DNA from: Bacteroides uniformis
GTDB taxonomy: Bacteria; Bacteroidota; Bacteroidia; Bacteroidales; Bacteroidaceae
Length of the DNA stretch: 64,000 bases
Assembly: GCF_025147485.1 (NCBI RefSeq)
Contig: NZ_CP102263.1
Span: 633,501-697,500 of the forward strand
Direction: 5' to 3'
The position numbers and the translations under genes are program-made. Positions 16,665 to 25,935 of the stretch are shown one piece after another (positions within the stretch are counted from its first letter, which is position 1; every line of letters starts with the position of its first letter). The notes beneath the pieces are model-generated. The model searched no databases. It was given only the letters and a program-made list of their open reading frames with translations, and was not told where the DNA came from.

Positions 16665-17831
16665 ATGAAGAAACTGCTGCTTTTAGCCTTTGTGCTATGT
16701 AGTTCTTTACTGTGCCGGGCACAAGAAGAACGAGTTATTTTAGGTGATGAACAGACTTCCGAGTATTTTCCAATCCTAAAAGATAAACGAATTGCCATAT
16801 TCTCCAATCATACAGGAATGATAGGAGACAAGCATCTGCTGGACATTCTGCTGGAAAACAAGTTCAATGTAGTAGCCATTTTCTCCCCTGAACACGGTTT
16901 CAGAGGAGATGCCGACGCAGGCGAACATGTGTCCAGCTCGGTAGACAAGAAGACCGGAGTACCTATCCTCTCGCTGTACGACGGGAAATCCGGGAAACCA
17001 AGCGAAGCATCCATGCGCAAGTTCGATATCCTTGTGGTAGACATCCAGGATGTAGGCCTGAGATTCTATACTTATTATGCCTCTATGTGCCGGCTGATGG
17101 ACGCTTGTGCAGAATACAACCGAAAGGTGCTGATACTGGACCGCCCCAATCCGAACGGACACTACGTGGACGGCCCGATACTGGACATGAAATATAAATC
17201 CGGTGTAGGTTGGCTGCCGATTCCCGTGGTGCACGGCATGACGCTGGGCGAACTGGGCCTGATGGTAAACGGCGAACGCTGGTTGCCGGCGTCACGCACT
17301 TGCGACCTGACCGTCATTCCCTGCAAGAACTATACGCACCAGACCCTATACAAGCTGCCGATTCCCCCGTCCCCCAATCTGCCGAACATGAAGTCCATCT
17401 ATCTGTACCCCTCGACCTGCTACTTCGAGGCCACTCCGGTCAGCCTGGGAAGAGGAACCGACCTCCCCTTCCAGGTCTACGGGCATCCCAACATGACGGG
17501 CTACAGCTACAGCTTCACCCCACGCAGCATCCCCGGAGCCAAGAATCCGCCCCAGCTGGGCAAACTTTGTCATGGCGTAAACCTGAGCAATATGAGTGAT
17601 GAAGAAATCTGGAAACGCGGTATTGACCTGAGTTACGTGATAGACGCTTACCGGAATCTGAACATGGACGACCACTTCTTCCGTTCCTTCTTCGAGCTGT
17701 TGATAGGCACCGACTACGTGCGCAAAATGATAAAGGAAGGGAAAAGCGCCGAAGAAATCAAGGCAAGATGGAAAGACGACGTAGAGAAATTCAAGGTACA
17801 GCGCAAGCCCTATCTGCTCTACGAAGAATAA
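16665..17831 (+). CDS. namZ: NamZ-type exo-beta-N-acetylmuramidase (DUF1343, GH171), first copy
   Basis: This is a 388-aa exported protein. MKKLLLLAFVLCSSLLCRAQ is a signal peptide, and the promoter supports this start. The family motifs are IFSNHTGMIG (about 45-54), FSPEHGFRGDADAGEHV (about 76-92), DILVVDIQDVGLRFYTY (about 122-138) and ILDRPNPNG (about 159-167). NamZ enzymes remove terminal MurNAc from the non-reducing ends of peptidoglycan chains, probably in the periplasm. A second copy lies at 29628 in the same cluster, and from memory Tannerella forsythia also carries two. The gene opens a + strand series reaching the MurNAc kinase and etherase genes. Confidence 0.9.
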   Translation: MKKLLLLAFVLCSSLLCRAQEERVILGDEQTSEYFPILKDKRIAIFSNHTGMIGDKHLLDILLENKFNVVAIFSPEHGFRGDADAGEHVSSSVDKKTGVPILSLYDGKSGKPSEASMRKFDILVVDIQDVGLRFYTYYASMCRLMDACAEYNRKVLILDRPNPNGHYVDGPILDMKYKSGVGWLPIPVVHGMTLGELGLMVNGERWLPASRTCDLTVIPCKNYTHQTLYKLPIPPSPNLPNMKSIYLYPSTCYFEATPVSLGRGTDLPFQVYGHPNMTGYSYSFTPRSIPGAKNPPQLGKLCHGVNLSNMSDEEIWKRGIDLSYVIDAYRNLNMDDHFFRSFFELLIGTDYVRKMIKEGKSAEEIKARWKDDVEKFKVQRKPYLLYEE

Positions 17832-17839
17832 AGGGATGT

Positions 17840-17983
17840 ACGATTTGACGATTTACGATTTACGATTAAAAAATGAACGTGAATTGGAAGAGAACGTCAG
17901 AGCGTACATAGGATAATCAAAGTCGTACATATCATCAAAAGAAGTAATTTCAATCGTAAATCGTAAATCATAAAATCGTAAAT
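17840..17983. repeat. Reiterated-word inverted repeat between namZ and the symporter gene
   Basis: Arm 17840-17868 repeats the word ACGATTT three times. Arm 17952-17983 repeats AATCGTAA in the opposite sense. They pair over about 28 bp with few mismatches around an 83-nt spacer. The element starts 8 nt after the namZ stop and shares its word with the element at 36200. Confidence 0.8.
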
Positions 17984-17989
17984 AACCTC

Positions 17990-19444
17990 ATGACTCCACT
18001 TTCCGTAATCATTACCATCGCTGCCTACTTCGTGATATTGTTCACGGTATCTTATATTGCAGGAAGAAAGGCTGACAACGCAGGATTCTTTGTCGGTAAC
18101 CGCAAGTCATCCTGGTATGTCGTGGCGTTCGCCATGGTCGGTTCCGCCATTTCAGGTGTGACCTATGTATCCGTACCCGGCATGGTTGCCGCCAGCAGCT
18201 TCGGTTATCTGCAAATGGTGTTGGGCTTCATTGCCGGACAGCTCATCATAGCCTATCTGCTGGTACCGCTGTTCTACAAAATGAACCTGGTATCCATCTA
18301 CGAATATCTGGAGAACCGTTTCGGCATGTCTTCCTACCGTACGGGTGCCTGGTTCTTCTTCATCTCCAAAATGCTCGGTGCCGCTGTCCGTCTGTTCCTC
18401 GTATGCCTGACGCTGCAACTGCTGGTATTCGAACCTTTCGGACTGCCTTTCCTGCTGAACGTGGCCATCACGGTGGCACTGGTCTGGTTGTACACTTTCC
18501 AGGGTGGCGTAAAGTCTCTTATCTGGACAGACTCTCTGAAGACATTCTGCTTGGTGGTGTCGGTCGTACTCTGCATCTGGTATATCGCTTCCGACCTCAA
18601 TCTGTCATTTATCGGTATGGTAAGCACTATTGCCGACAGTGACATGTCCCGCATCTTCTTCTTCGACGATGTGAACAGCAAGCAGTACTTCTTCAAGCAG
18701 TTCCTCGCCGGTGCCTTCACCATGATTGCCATGACCGGGCTGGATCAGGACATGATGCAGCGCAACCTGAGCTGCAAGAACTTCAAGGACTCACAGAAGA
18801 ACATGATTACCAGTGTCATTTCGCAGTTCTTCGTCATCCTGCTTTTCCTGATGCTGGGCGTGCTGCTCTACATCTTTGCCGCCAACCAGCAGATTGCGGT
18901 GGAGAAGAGTGACGAACTGTTCCCGCTGATTGCCACCGGCAACTATTTCCCTGCCATTGTGGGCATACTGTTCATCATCGGCCTGATTTCTTCTGCCTAT
19001 TCAGCCGCAGGCTCGGCACTCACCGCGCTGACCACTTCCTTCACCGTAGACATTCTGGGAACGAAAGGCAAGTCGGAAGAGACGGTTGTGAAGATGCGCA
19101 AGAAAGTGCACATCGGCATGGCGGTTGTCATGGGAATCACCATTTTCGTATTCAATCTTCTCAACAACACCAGTGTCATCGACGCTGTATATATTCTGGC
19201 AAGTTATACCTACGGTCCTATCCTGGGTCTGTTTGCTTTCGGCATTTTCATGAAACAACAAGTGCGTGACAAGTACATCCCGTTAGTTGCCATCGCCTCC
19301 CCGGTTCTCTGCTTCATTCTGCAGAAGAATTCCGAAGCCTGGTTCGGAGGTTATCAATTCAGCTACGAATTGCTGATTTTCAATGCACTGTTCACTTTCA
19401 TCGGTCTCTGTCTATTGATTAAGAAAGATAAAAAGAACAATTAA
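17990..19444 (+). CDS. Sodium:solute symporter (SSS family)
   Basis: This 484-aa inner-membrane protein has about 13 hydrophobic helices. SSS features are YIAGRKADNAGFFVGNRKSS (about 21-40), VGSAISGVTYVSVPGM (about 49-64), the substrate-linked TM6-7 region GLDQDMMQRNLSCKNFKDSQ (about 247-266) and SSAYSAAGSALTALTTSF (about 337-354). It probably imports a sugar or sugar acid with sodium. Its position between NamZ and the amidase points to MurNAc or a peptidoglycan fragment, perhaps anhydro-sugar or sialic-acid-like, but the fold does not reveal the substrate. It ends 15 bp before the amidase gene, so the two are co-transcribed. Confidence 0.9.
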   Translation: MTPLSVIITIAAYFVILFTVSYIAGRKADNAGFFVGNRKSSWYVVAFAMVGSAISGVTYVSVPGMVAASSFGYLQMVLGFIAGQLIIAYLLVPLFYKMNLVSIYEYLENRFGMSSYRTGAWFFFISKMLGAAVRLFLVCLTLQLLVFEPFGLPFLLNVAITVALVWLYTFQGGVKSLIWTDSLKTFCLVVSVVLCIWYIASDLNLSFIGMVSTIADSDMSRIFFFDDVNSKQYFFKQFLAGAFTMIAMTGLDQDMMQRNLSCKNFKDSQKNMITSVISQFFVILLFLMLGVLLYIFAANQQIAVEKSDELFPLIATGNYFPAIVGILFIIGLISSAYSAAGSALTALTTSFTVDILGTKGKSEETVVKMRKKVHIGMAVVMGITIFVFNLLNNTSVIDAVYILASYTYGPILGLFAFGIFMKQQVRDKYIPLVAIASPVLCFILQKNSEAWFGGYQFSYELLIFNALFTFIGLCLLIKKDKKNN

Positions 19445-19459
19445 CTTAATACATCATCT

Positions 19460-22400
19460 ATGAATGTAAGACGTCAGTTTTTACTTAGTCTGCTTGCCGC
19501 CTCCCTCTTCCCCCAATGGGGAGGTGCGCAAGAACTTCCGACGGATGTCCGCCAGGAAATCGGGAAATTCCTGGATACCACCGCACGGAAAGAAGTTTCC
19601 GTAGGACGTATCAGCATCGACTCAGTGGCCGTGGAAGGAAATACGCTGCAACTGTTTGCCAACATGAACTGTGCCTATATTCCTTTCCGCGAGGACAATG
19701 TAGCCGAAATATACCAGGGCGTAAGTGCCCTGCTACCGGCGGAGTTTACCAAATACAAGCTGCAAATCCGTACCAACAAGCGCAGCATCGAAGAACTGGT
19801 TCCCCAAGTCCTGCGTAGTAAAAAAGACAAAAAGACGAAGACATTCAATCCCGTCGCTTCCAAGCCTTTAGTTACCGACATTTCCGCCCCCTACACCCCT
19901 ACCAACGGCTTGCAGAACCGGCACATCGCCCTATGGCAAAGCCACGGCTGGTACTACGAGCCGAAACTCGACCGTTGGGAATGGCAGCGTGCACGTATCT
20001 TCCAGACCGTGGAAGACCTCTACACCCAAAGCTACGTATTGCCTTTCCTCGTGCCGATGCTGGAAAATGCCGGTGCCAACGTGCTGCTTCCCCGCGAACG
20101 CGATTGCCAGACGGCAGAAGTCATCGTAGACAATGACGGTTGCCTGACCGGCCGTTCCGTCTATACAGAAAATTCCGGTGACAAGCTCTGGAGCCAGGGA
20201 GCAGGACAAGGCTTCGCCCACCTGCGCCCCCAATACATAGACTTTGAGAATCCTTTCAAGGAAGGCACTTACCGCGCTATAGAAACCATCAAGAAAGGAA
20301 ACGCAAGCACCGCCGAATGGATTCCCGAAATCCCTTCGACCGGACAATACGCCGTATACGTCTCTTACCAAACCTTGCCAAACAGCGCGGACGATGCCCT
20401 TTACACCGTCTATCACAAAGGCGGCACCACGCAGTTCAAGGTAAACCAGCAAATGGGAGGCGGCACCTGGATTTACCTCGGCACCTTCGGCTTCAATGCC
20501 GGTCGGAACAATGAATGCAAAGTCGTTCTGAGCAACCTTTCCTCCAAAGTAGGAAGAATCATCACCGCCGACGCCGTGAAGATTGGCGGCGGTATGGGGA
20601 ACATCGCCCGCCGCATCTCCAACGAGGGCGCTACGGAAAACCTGAAAAGCTCCGACACCCGCAACCTGCAAAACACCCATACAGGCAACATCCAAGACCG
20701 TGTAACCTATTCTCCATTGTCCACTATCAATTATCAACTATCTAACTATCCCCGTTTCTGCGAAGCCGCCCGCTACTGGCTGCAATGGGCAGGCATACCG
20801 GACAGCGTATATTCAGAAAGCAACGGAAAGAACGACTATACCGACGACTACAAATGCCGTGGTATCTGGGTGAACTACCTTTCCGGAGGCTCTGCCGTGA
20901 ATCCGACGGAGAGAGGGCTGAACATCCCCGTCAACATGGCCTTCGCCTTCCACTCCGATGCAGGAACTACACTGAACGATTCCATCATCGGGACACTCGG
21001 CATCTACTATACCAACGCCTACAATGAGAAGTTCGCTAACGGAGCATCACGCTATCTGAGCCACGACCTGACAGACTTGATTCAGTCCAACATCGTGCGT
21101 GACGTGCGTACCCTCTACGAACCTCAATGGACACGCCGTGGCAAATGGAACCAATCTTACTATGAGGCCCGTGTACCCCGCGTACCTACCATGCTGCTCG
21201 AACTGCTTTCCCATCAAAACTTTGCAGACATGCGCTACGGACTGGACCCACGTTTCCGTTTCACCGTAAGCCGCGCCATCTATAAAGGTATGTTGCAGTT
21301 CCTCTGCTCACAATACCACATGGATTATGTAGTGCAACCGCTACCGGTAGACCACATGGCCTTGCGCATGACCAGCGAGAACGAAGTGGAACTGACCTGG
21401 CAACCCGTAGCGGATGCGTTGGAACCAACTGCCGTAGCAGAGAAATACATTGTTTATACCCGTATCGGCGACGGGGATTTCGACAACGGAGTATTGGTGG
21501 ACGGCAACAGTTACCGAACCACGCTCCCCGCCGGCATGGTATGCAGTTACAAGGTAACCGCTGTCAACAAGGGCGGTGAAAGTTTCCCTTCCGAAATTCT
21601 TTCCGCCGGACGGGCGTTCAATTCCAAAGGTACCGTATTGGTGATAAACGGATTCGACCGTATCAGTGCCCCTGCCGACTTTACGGCCCCCGCCCCCGCC
21701 GACACCCTCCTTGCCGGATTTCTGGATGAGCAGGACCACGGGGTCCCCTATATCCATGACATCAGCTACATTGGCAAGATGAAGGAATACCGCCGTTCCA
21801 TTCCCTGGATGGACGACGACGCCTCCGGTTTCGGCGACAGTTATGGAAATTACGAGACCCAAGTCATCGCAGGAAATACGTTCGATTATCCTGCCATACA
21901 TGGTGCCGCTATCCTGAAAGCGGGATATTCGTTTGTATCGGTTAGTAATGAAAGTCTCTCCCCCGTAGGAAAGGGAGAGAAGAATATTCCGGTGGATATG
22001 AGGGAGTATAGGTATGTGGACTTGATACTTGGGAAGCAATGCCAGACCAAGATGGGACGGGGAGGCGTAAAACCGTTGGAGTTCAAGACTTTCAGCAAAC
22101 CGATGCAGGAGGCTATTGCGGCTTATTGTAAGCAAGGTGGAAATATCTTTGTTTCGGGCGCTTTTGTAGGAACGGATTTATGGGACAACCGCCTTGCAAC
22201 CGCCGACGAAGCCGACAAGAAATTTGCGATGGAAGTACTGAAATATAAGTGGCGTGTGGGACAAGCGGCTACAATGGGTAAGGTGAAAAGCGTAGCTTCT
22301 CCGTTCCCCGCCCTTTCAGGAAACTATACCTATCACAATGAGCTGAATGCCGATTCGTATGTGGTGGAATCACCGGACGCCATTGAACCGGCAACCAAAG

Positions 22401-22570
22401 ATGCACACACCGTGATGCGGTATTCTGAAAACAACCTGAGTGCCGGTGTGGCTTATCAAGGCAATTACAAGACTTGTGTCTTGGGATTTCCCTTTGAAGC
22501 CATACGTACTGATTCTGAAAGAGAGGCACTCATGAATGCTGTACTGACATTCTTCAACGACAACAAGTAA
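19460..22570 (+). CDS. Amidase_3-like N-acetylmuramoyl-L-alanine amidase with golvesin-like insert and FnIII domain
   Basis: This 1036-aa exported protein (signal to about residue 22, WGGAQ) is of a type often labelled xanthan lyase. The catalytic pattern fits zinc amidases: HIALWQSHGW (about 154-163), FAFHSDAG (about 495-502) and PTMLLELLSHQNFADM (about 575-590), corresponding to the GHG, SxHxN and VELGFxSN motifs. A golvesin C-terminal-like beta domain (about 270-375; WIPEIPSTGQYAVYVSYQTL) lies between them, followed by FnIII (about 640-720) and a C-terminal domain of unknown type. It should cut the MurNAc-L-Ala bond in the periplasm or at the surface, feeding NamZ. A low-complexity insert (YSPLSTINYQLSNYP, about 418-432) comes from a reiterated-word repeat. 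Confidence 0.8.
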   Translation: MNVRRQFLLSLLAASLFPQWGGAQELPTDVRQEIGKFLDTTARKEVSVGRISIDSVAVEGNTLQLFANMNCAYIPFREDNVAEIYQGVSALLPAEFTKYKLQIRTNKRSIEELVPQVLRSKKDKKTKTFNPVASKPLVTDISAPYTPTNGLQNRHIALWQSHGWYYEPKLDRWEWQRARIFQTVEDLYTQSYVLPFLVPMLENAGANVLLPRERDCQTAEVIVDNDGCLTGRSVYTENSGDKLWSQGAGQGFAHLRPQYIDFENPFKEGTYRAIETIKKGNASTAEWIPEIPSTGQYAVYVSYQTLPNSADDALYTVYHKGGTTQFKVNQQMGGGTWIYLGTFGFNAGRNNECKVVLSNLSSKVGRIITADAVKIGGGMGNIARRISNEGATENLKSSDTRNLQNTHTGNIQDRVTYSPLSTINYQLSNYPRFCEAARYWLQWAGIPDSVYSESNGKNDYTDDYKCRGIWVNYLSGGSAVNPTERGLNIPVNMAFAFHSDAGTTLNDSIIGTLGIYYTNAYNEKFANGASRYLSHDLTDLIQSNIVRDVRTLYEPQWTRRGKWNQSYYEARVPRVPTMLLELLSHQNFADMRYGLDPRFRFTVSRAIYKGMLQFLCSQYHMDYVVQPLPVDHMALRMTSENEVELTWQPVADALEPTAVAEKYIVYTRIGDGDFDNGVLVDGNSYRTTLPAGMVCSYKVTAVNKGGESFPSEILSAGRAFNSKGTVLVINGFDRISAPADFTAPAPADTLLAGFLDEQDHGVPYIHDISYIGKMKEYRRSIPWMDDDASGFGDSYGNYETQVIAGNTFDYPAIHGAAILKAGYSFVSVSNESLSPVGKGEKNIPVDMREYRYVDLILGKQCQTKMGRGGVKPLEFKTFSKPMQEAIAAYCKQGGNIFVSGAFVGTDLWDNRLATADEADKKFAMEVLKYKWRVGQAATMGKVKSVASPFPALSGNYTYHNELNADSYVVESPDAIEPATKDAHTVMRYSENNLSAGVAYQGNYKTCVLGFPFEAIRTDSEREALMNAVLTFFNDNK
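20714..20751 (+). repeat. Reiterated-word repeat inside the amidase gene
   Basis: The words CCACTATCAA, TTATCAACTATC and TAACTATC follow each other in frame and are translated as LSTINYQLSNY. They lie between the golvesin-like domain and the second half of the amidase domain. The reverse complement resembles the GATAATTA words at 33998-34020. Confidence 0.65.
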
Positions 22571-22589
22571 TATCAACCAATCATCATCT

Positions 22590-24449
22590 ATGAACAGAAG
22601 ACTGTTAATAATCGTCCTGATGGCTTGCCTGCTCCCCCTGGGGATGCAGGCACAGCAAGGGACATTCCGTTTTGCCCAACTGACGGACATTCATCTGACC
22701 CCGAACAATCCGAATCCCACAGAGGACCTGCTGCGTTCCGTGGCACAGATTAATGCCACCGACAGTATCGACTTTGTCCTGGTGACGGGCGACCTGACCG
22801 AAGAAGGCGACCGTACTACCATGGAAAAAGTGAAATCGTGCCTTGACTTGCTGAAGGTCCCCTACCACGTAGTCCTAGGCAACCATGAAACGAAATGGAG
22901 CGACTCCGGCTGTACCGCTTTCGGAGAAATCTTTGGCGGCGAACGCTTCGAGTTCGAGCATAAGGGATTCCTTTTCCTCGGCTTCAACTCCGGTCCGCTG
23001 ATGCGTATGGCCTACGGGCATGTAGTGCCGCAAGATATCCGTTGGATGACGGAAGAAATGGATAAAAACGGCAAAGACAAACCGGTGATACTTGTCACCC
23101 ACTACCCGCTAATGGAAGGTGATGTGGACAATTGGTATGAGGTGACGGATGCCGTCCGCCCCTACAACGTGCGCTTGTTTATCGGCGGACACTACCACAG
23201 CAACCGGGATTTACGTTACGACGGCATTCCGGGCGTACTGATGCGCAGCAACCTGTGCGACAAAGAAGGGAAACCGGGTTACGGCATCTATGAAGTAACC
23301 GGGGATTCCATCCGGGTATACACGCAACGTATCGGCGAGCCCAAGAAGCAGTGGACAGCATTCTCGCTGACCGGACAGTATTACGACCGCAACGGAAAGG
23401 CAGAGAAATATCCTGACTTCTCGGTCAACAAGGAGTATCCGCAAGTAAAGGAGCAATGGATGGTGCAGACGGGCGCAGGCATTTACTGCTCTCCCGCCGT
23501 AGAAAAAGATAAAGTGTTCGTAGGAGACGATATGGGACAGCTGACAGCCTACGCCCTGAAAAACGGTAAAAAGCTATGGAGCTTTGAATCCGGCAAGCGC
23601 ATTGTCGGTACTCCGGCCGTAAGCGAGGGTATCGTTGTATTCGGGTCTGCTGACCGTCGCATCTACGGATTGAACGCCAAAGACGGCAGCCTGCTCTGGA
23701 CGGTAGAAGCCGCCGAACCGGTGCTCGGAGCCGTGACCATCGCAGACGGCAGAGCATACATCGGTGCCAGTGACGCCACTTTCCGTGCCATAGACATCCA
23801 TACGGGAAAAGTAATCTGGGCCTACACCAGCGTGAAGGGCTACATCGAGACCAAGCCGTTGGTGACGGAAGACAAAGTTATCTTCGGCGCATGGGACAAT
23901 ACACTGTATGCCCTGAGCAAGGCAAACGGGCATGAACTATGGAAATGGACGGGCGGACTGACCCGTATGCACTTCTCTCCAGCCACCGTATGGCCGGTAG
24001 CCACCGACGGCAAAGTATTCATTACCGACCCGCAACGCGCCATGACCGCCATAGACATCCATACGGGCAATACCGTGTGGCGCACCTTCCAGTCCATGGT
24101 GCGCGAGACCATCGGACTTTCCGAAGACGGTGAACGTATCTATAGCAAAACGATGAACGACAGCATTGTTTGCTATGCAGCTCAAGGAGATACTCCGCGG
24201 GAGTTGTGGGCAACCAATGTAGGTTTCGGTTATGAGCATGCCCCCTCCATGCAAGTGGAAAAAGAGGGGGTAATGTTTGGCAGTACCAAAGAAGGACTTA
24301 TCTTCGCACTGGAAGGAAAAACAGGCAAAGTACTGTGGAAACATAAAATAGGAAATTCACTCATCAGTACCGTAGTTCCGTTGAACGGCCACGAAGTGCT
24401 GTTCACGGCAACCAGTGGAGAAGTGGGACTTCTGAGAATTAAAAATTGA
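22590..24449 (+). CDS. Calcineurin-like phosphoesterase fused to a PQQ-type beta-propeller
   Basis: This is a 619-aa exported protein (signal MNRRLLIIVLMACLLPLGMQ). Residues about 25-250 form a metallophosphoesterase with all metal motifs: DIH (33-35), GDLTEEG (about 66-72), GNHE (about 97-100), VTHYP and GGHYHSN (about 200-206). Residues about 290-615 contain repeated PQQ-like blades (KNGKKLWSFESG, KDGSLLWTVEA, HTGKVIWAYTS, TGKVLWKHKIG). The phosphoesterase may remove phosphate from cell-wall fragments such as undecaprenyl or teichoic-type products, while the propeller should bind a ligand or partner protein. Neither substrate is known. The last codons (RIKN, stop) lie inside a reiterated AT-rich word repeat. 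Confidence 0.85.
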   Translation: MNRRLLIIVLMACLLPLGMQAQQGTFRFAQLTDIHLTPNNPNPTEDLLRSVAQINATDSIDFVLVTGDLTEEGDRTTMEKVKSCLDLLKVPYHVVLGNHETKWSDSGCTAFGEIFGGERFEFEHKGFLFLGFNSGPLMRMAYGHVVPQDIRWMTEEMDKNGKDKPVILVTHYPLMEGDVDNWYEVTDAVRPYNVRLFIGGHYHSNRDLRYDGIPGVLMRSNLCDKEGKPGYGIYEVTGDSIRVYTQRIGEPKKQWTAFSLTGQYYDRNGKAEKYPDFSVNKEYPQVKEQWMVQTGAGIYCSPAVEKDKVFVGDDMGQLTAYALKNGKKLWSFESGKRIVGTPAVSEGIVVFGSADRRIYGLNAKDGSLLWTVEAAEPVLGAVTIADGRAYIGASDATFRAIDIHTGKVIWAYTSVKGYIETKPLVTEDKVIFGAWDNTLYALSKANGHELWKWTGGLTRMHFSPATVWPVATDGKVFITDPQRAMTAIDIHTGNTVWRTFQSMVRETIGLSEDGERIYSKTMNDSIVCYAAQGDTPRELWATNVGFGYEHAPSMQVEKEGVMFGSTKEGLIFALEGKTGKVLWKHKIGNSLISTVVPLNGHEVLFTATSGEVGLLRIKN

Positions 24450-24466
24450 GAATTAAAAATTAAAAG
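24434..24466. repeat. Tandem AT-rich word repeat across a stop codon
   Basis: GAGAATTAAAAATT is repeated in tandem and followed by AAAAATTAAAAG. The phosphoesterase stop codon (24447-24449) lies inside it. The word resembles that of the intragenic repeat at 37859 in opposite orientation. Confidence 0.7.
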
Positions 24467-24473
24467 ATATATC

Positions 24474-25934
24474 ATGAATAAAATCAGTTGCTTTCTTCCC
24501 TACGCAGGAAAAGAACAAGTAGAAAAAACAGTGAACAGCCTACAGGCGACAGGACTTATAGAAGAAATCCGGTTAATCACGACCGATACCACTCTGGAAT
24601 CGCTCCCGGGCTGCGAAATATTGTTTGTTGACATGCCCTACAGCAGTGCAACCCTCAAAGCTATTGCTAATGCAGCCAAAGGAGAATACACATTGCTTTA
24701 TACCAAAGAGACTACGCTCGAAATGGGTATGTTTGCACTGGAACGTATGATACACATCCTTGAAGATTCAAGCGCCGGTATGGTATATGCCGACCACTAC
24801 CAAATAGCAGACGGCAAGCAGAGCAACGCTCCGGTAATCGACTACCAATTCGGTTCCTTGAGGGATGACTTCAACTTTGGCTCCCTGCTCCTTTTCAACA
24901 CCGAAAAACTAAAGGAAGCCGCCGGACACATGAAGTCTGACTACAACTTCGCCGGACTTTACGACCTGCGCTTGAAATTGAGCCAACATTCAAACTTGGT
25001 ACATATCAACGAATACTTATACAGCGAGGTGGAAAACGATACCCGCAAGAGCGGCGAAAAGATTTTCGACTATGTAGACCCCAAAAACCGTGACCGCCAG
25101 ATTGAGATGGAGCAGGCATGTACCGAACATCTGAAAGAAATCGGGGGATATCTGGCACCGGAGTTCAAGAAGATTGAGTTCTCTGCCGGTAACTTTGAGT
25201 ATGAAGCTTCGGTCATCATTCCGGTGCGCAACCGTATCCGTACCATCCGCGATGCCATCAAGTCGGTACTGATGCAGAAGACAGACTTCAAATATAATCT
25301 TATCATCATCGACAACCATTCCACAGACGGCACAACGGAGGCCATCGACGAATTCAAGGACGACGAACGCCTCATCCATATCGTCCCCGAACGCAACGAC
25401 CTCGGTATCGGCGGTTGCTGGAATGTAGGTGTACACCACCCCAAGTGTGGCAAGTTTGCCGTGCAGCTGGACAGCGATGACGTATACAAAGACGAAAATA
25501 CACTCGCCATCATGGTCCGCGCCTTCTACGAGCAGAACTGCGCCATGGTAGTAGGCACCTATATGATGACGGACTTCAACATGAACATGATTGCTCCGGG
25601 CATCATCGACCACAAGGAATGGACTCCGGCAAACGGACGCAACAACGCCCTCCGCATCAACGGTCTGGGTGCCCCGCGCGCCTTCTACACCCCGGTGCTG
25701 CGCGAAGTGAAAGTTCCCAACACCAGCTATGGCGAAGACTATGCACTGGGACTGAACTTCTCCCGCCAATACCAGATAGGACGTGTGTACGACGTGGTCT
25801 ACCTCTGCCGCCGTTGGGACGACAACTCCGATGCCTCACTGGACATCGTGAAAATGAACGGACACAACCTCTACAAAGACCGCATCCGTACCTGGGAACT
25901 TCAGGCACGCATAGCGATGAACAAAAACAAGTGA
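24474..25934 (+). CDS. Family 2 glycosyltransferase with degenerate N-terminal GT-A half
   Basis: This 486-aa protein has no signal peptide and is probably cytoplasmic. The C-terminal half (about 240-470) is a GT2 domain: ASVIIPVRNRIRTIRDAIKS (about 247-266), IIIDNHSTDGTTEAI, FAVQLDSDDVYKDENTLAIM with a DSDD metal motif (about 328-332), and late YGEDYALGL. The first ~200 residues look like a second GT-A-like fold (SCFLPYAGKEQVEKTVNSLQ, AKGEYTLLYTKETTLEMGMF) that lacks a DxD motif. It ends 1 bp before the DUF4922 gene, so both are made together. Sugar donor and acceptor are unknown; its presence in a salvage cluster is unexpected. Confidence 0.85.
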   Translation: MNKISCFLPYAGKEQVEKTVNSLQATGLIEEIRLITTDTTLESLPGCEILFVDMPYSSATLKAIANAAKGEYTLLYTKETTLEMGMFALERMIHILEDSSAGMVYADHYQIADGKQSNAPVIDYQFGSLRDDFNFGSLLLFNTEKLKEAAGHMKSDYNFAGLYDLRLKLSQHSNLVHINEYLYSEVENDTRKSGEKIFDYVDPKNRDRQIEMEQACTEHLKEIGGYLAPEFKKIEFSAGNFEYEASVIIPVRNRIRTIRDAIKSVLMQKTDFKYNLIIIDNHSTDGTTEAIDEFKDDERLIHIVPERNDLGIGGCWNVGVHHPKCGKFAVQLDSDDVYKDENTLAIMVRAFYEQNCAMVVGTYMMTDFNMNMIAPGIIDHKEWTPANGRNNALRINGLGAPRAFYTPVLREVKVPNTSYGEDYALGLNFSRQYQIGRVYDVVYLCRRWDDNSDASLDIVKMNGHNLYKDRIRTWELQARIAMNKNK

Positions 25935-25935
25935 T

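Noticed and set aside
25017..25769. 250-codon minus-strand frame opposite the GT2 gene
   Set aside because: Codon-shadow of the GT2 domain; the + strand frame carries the family motifs.
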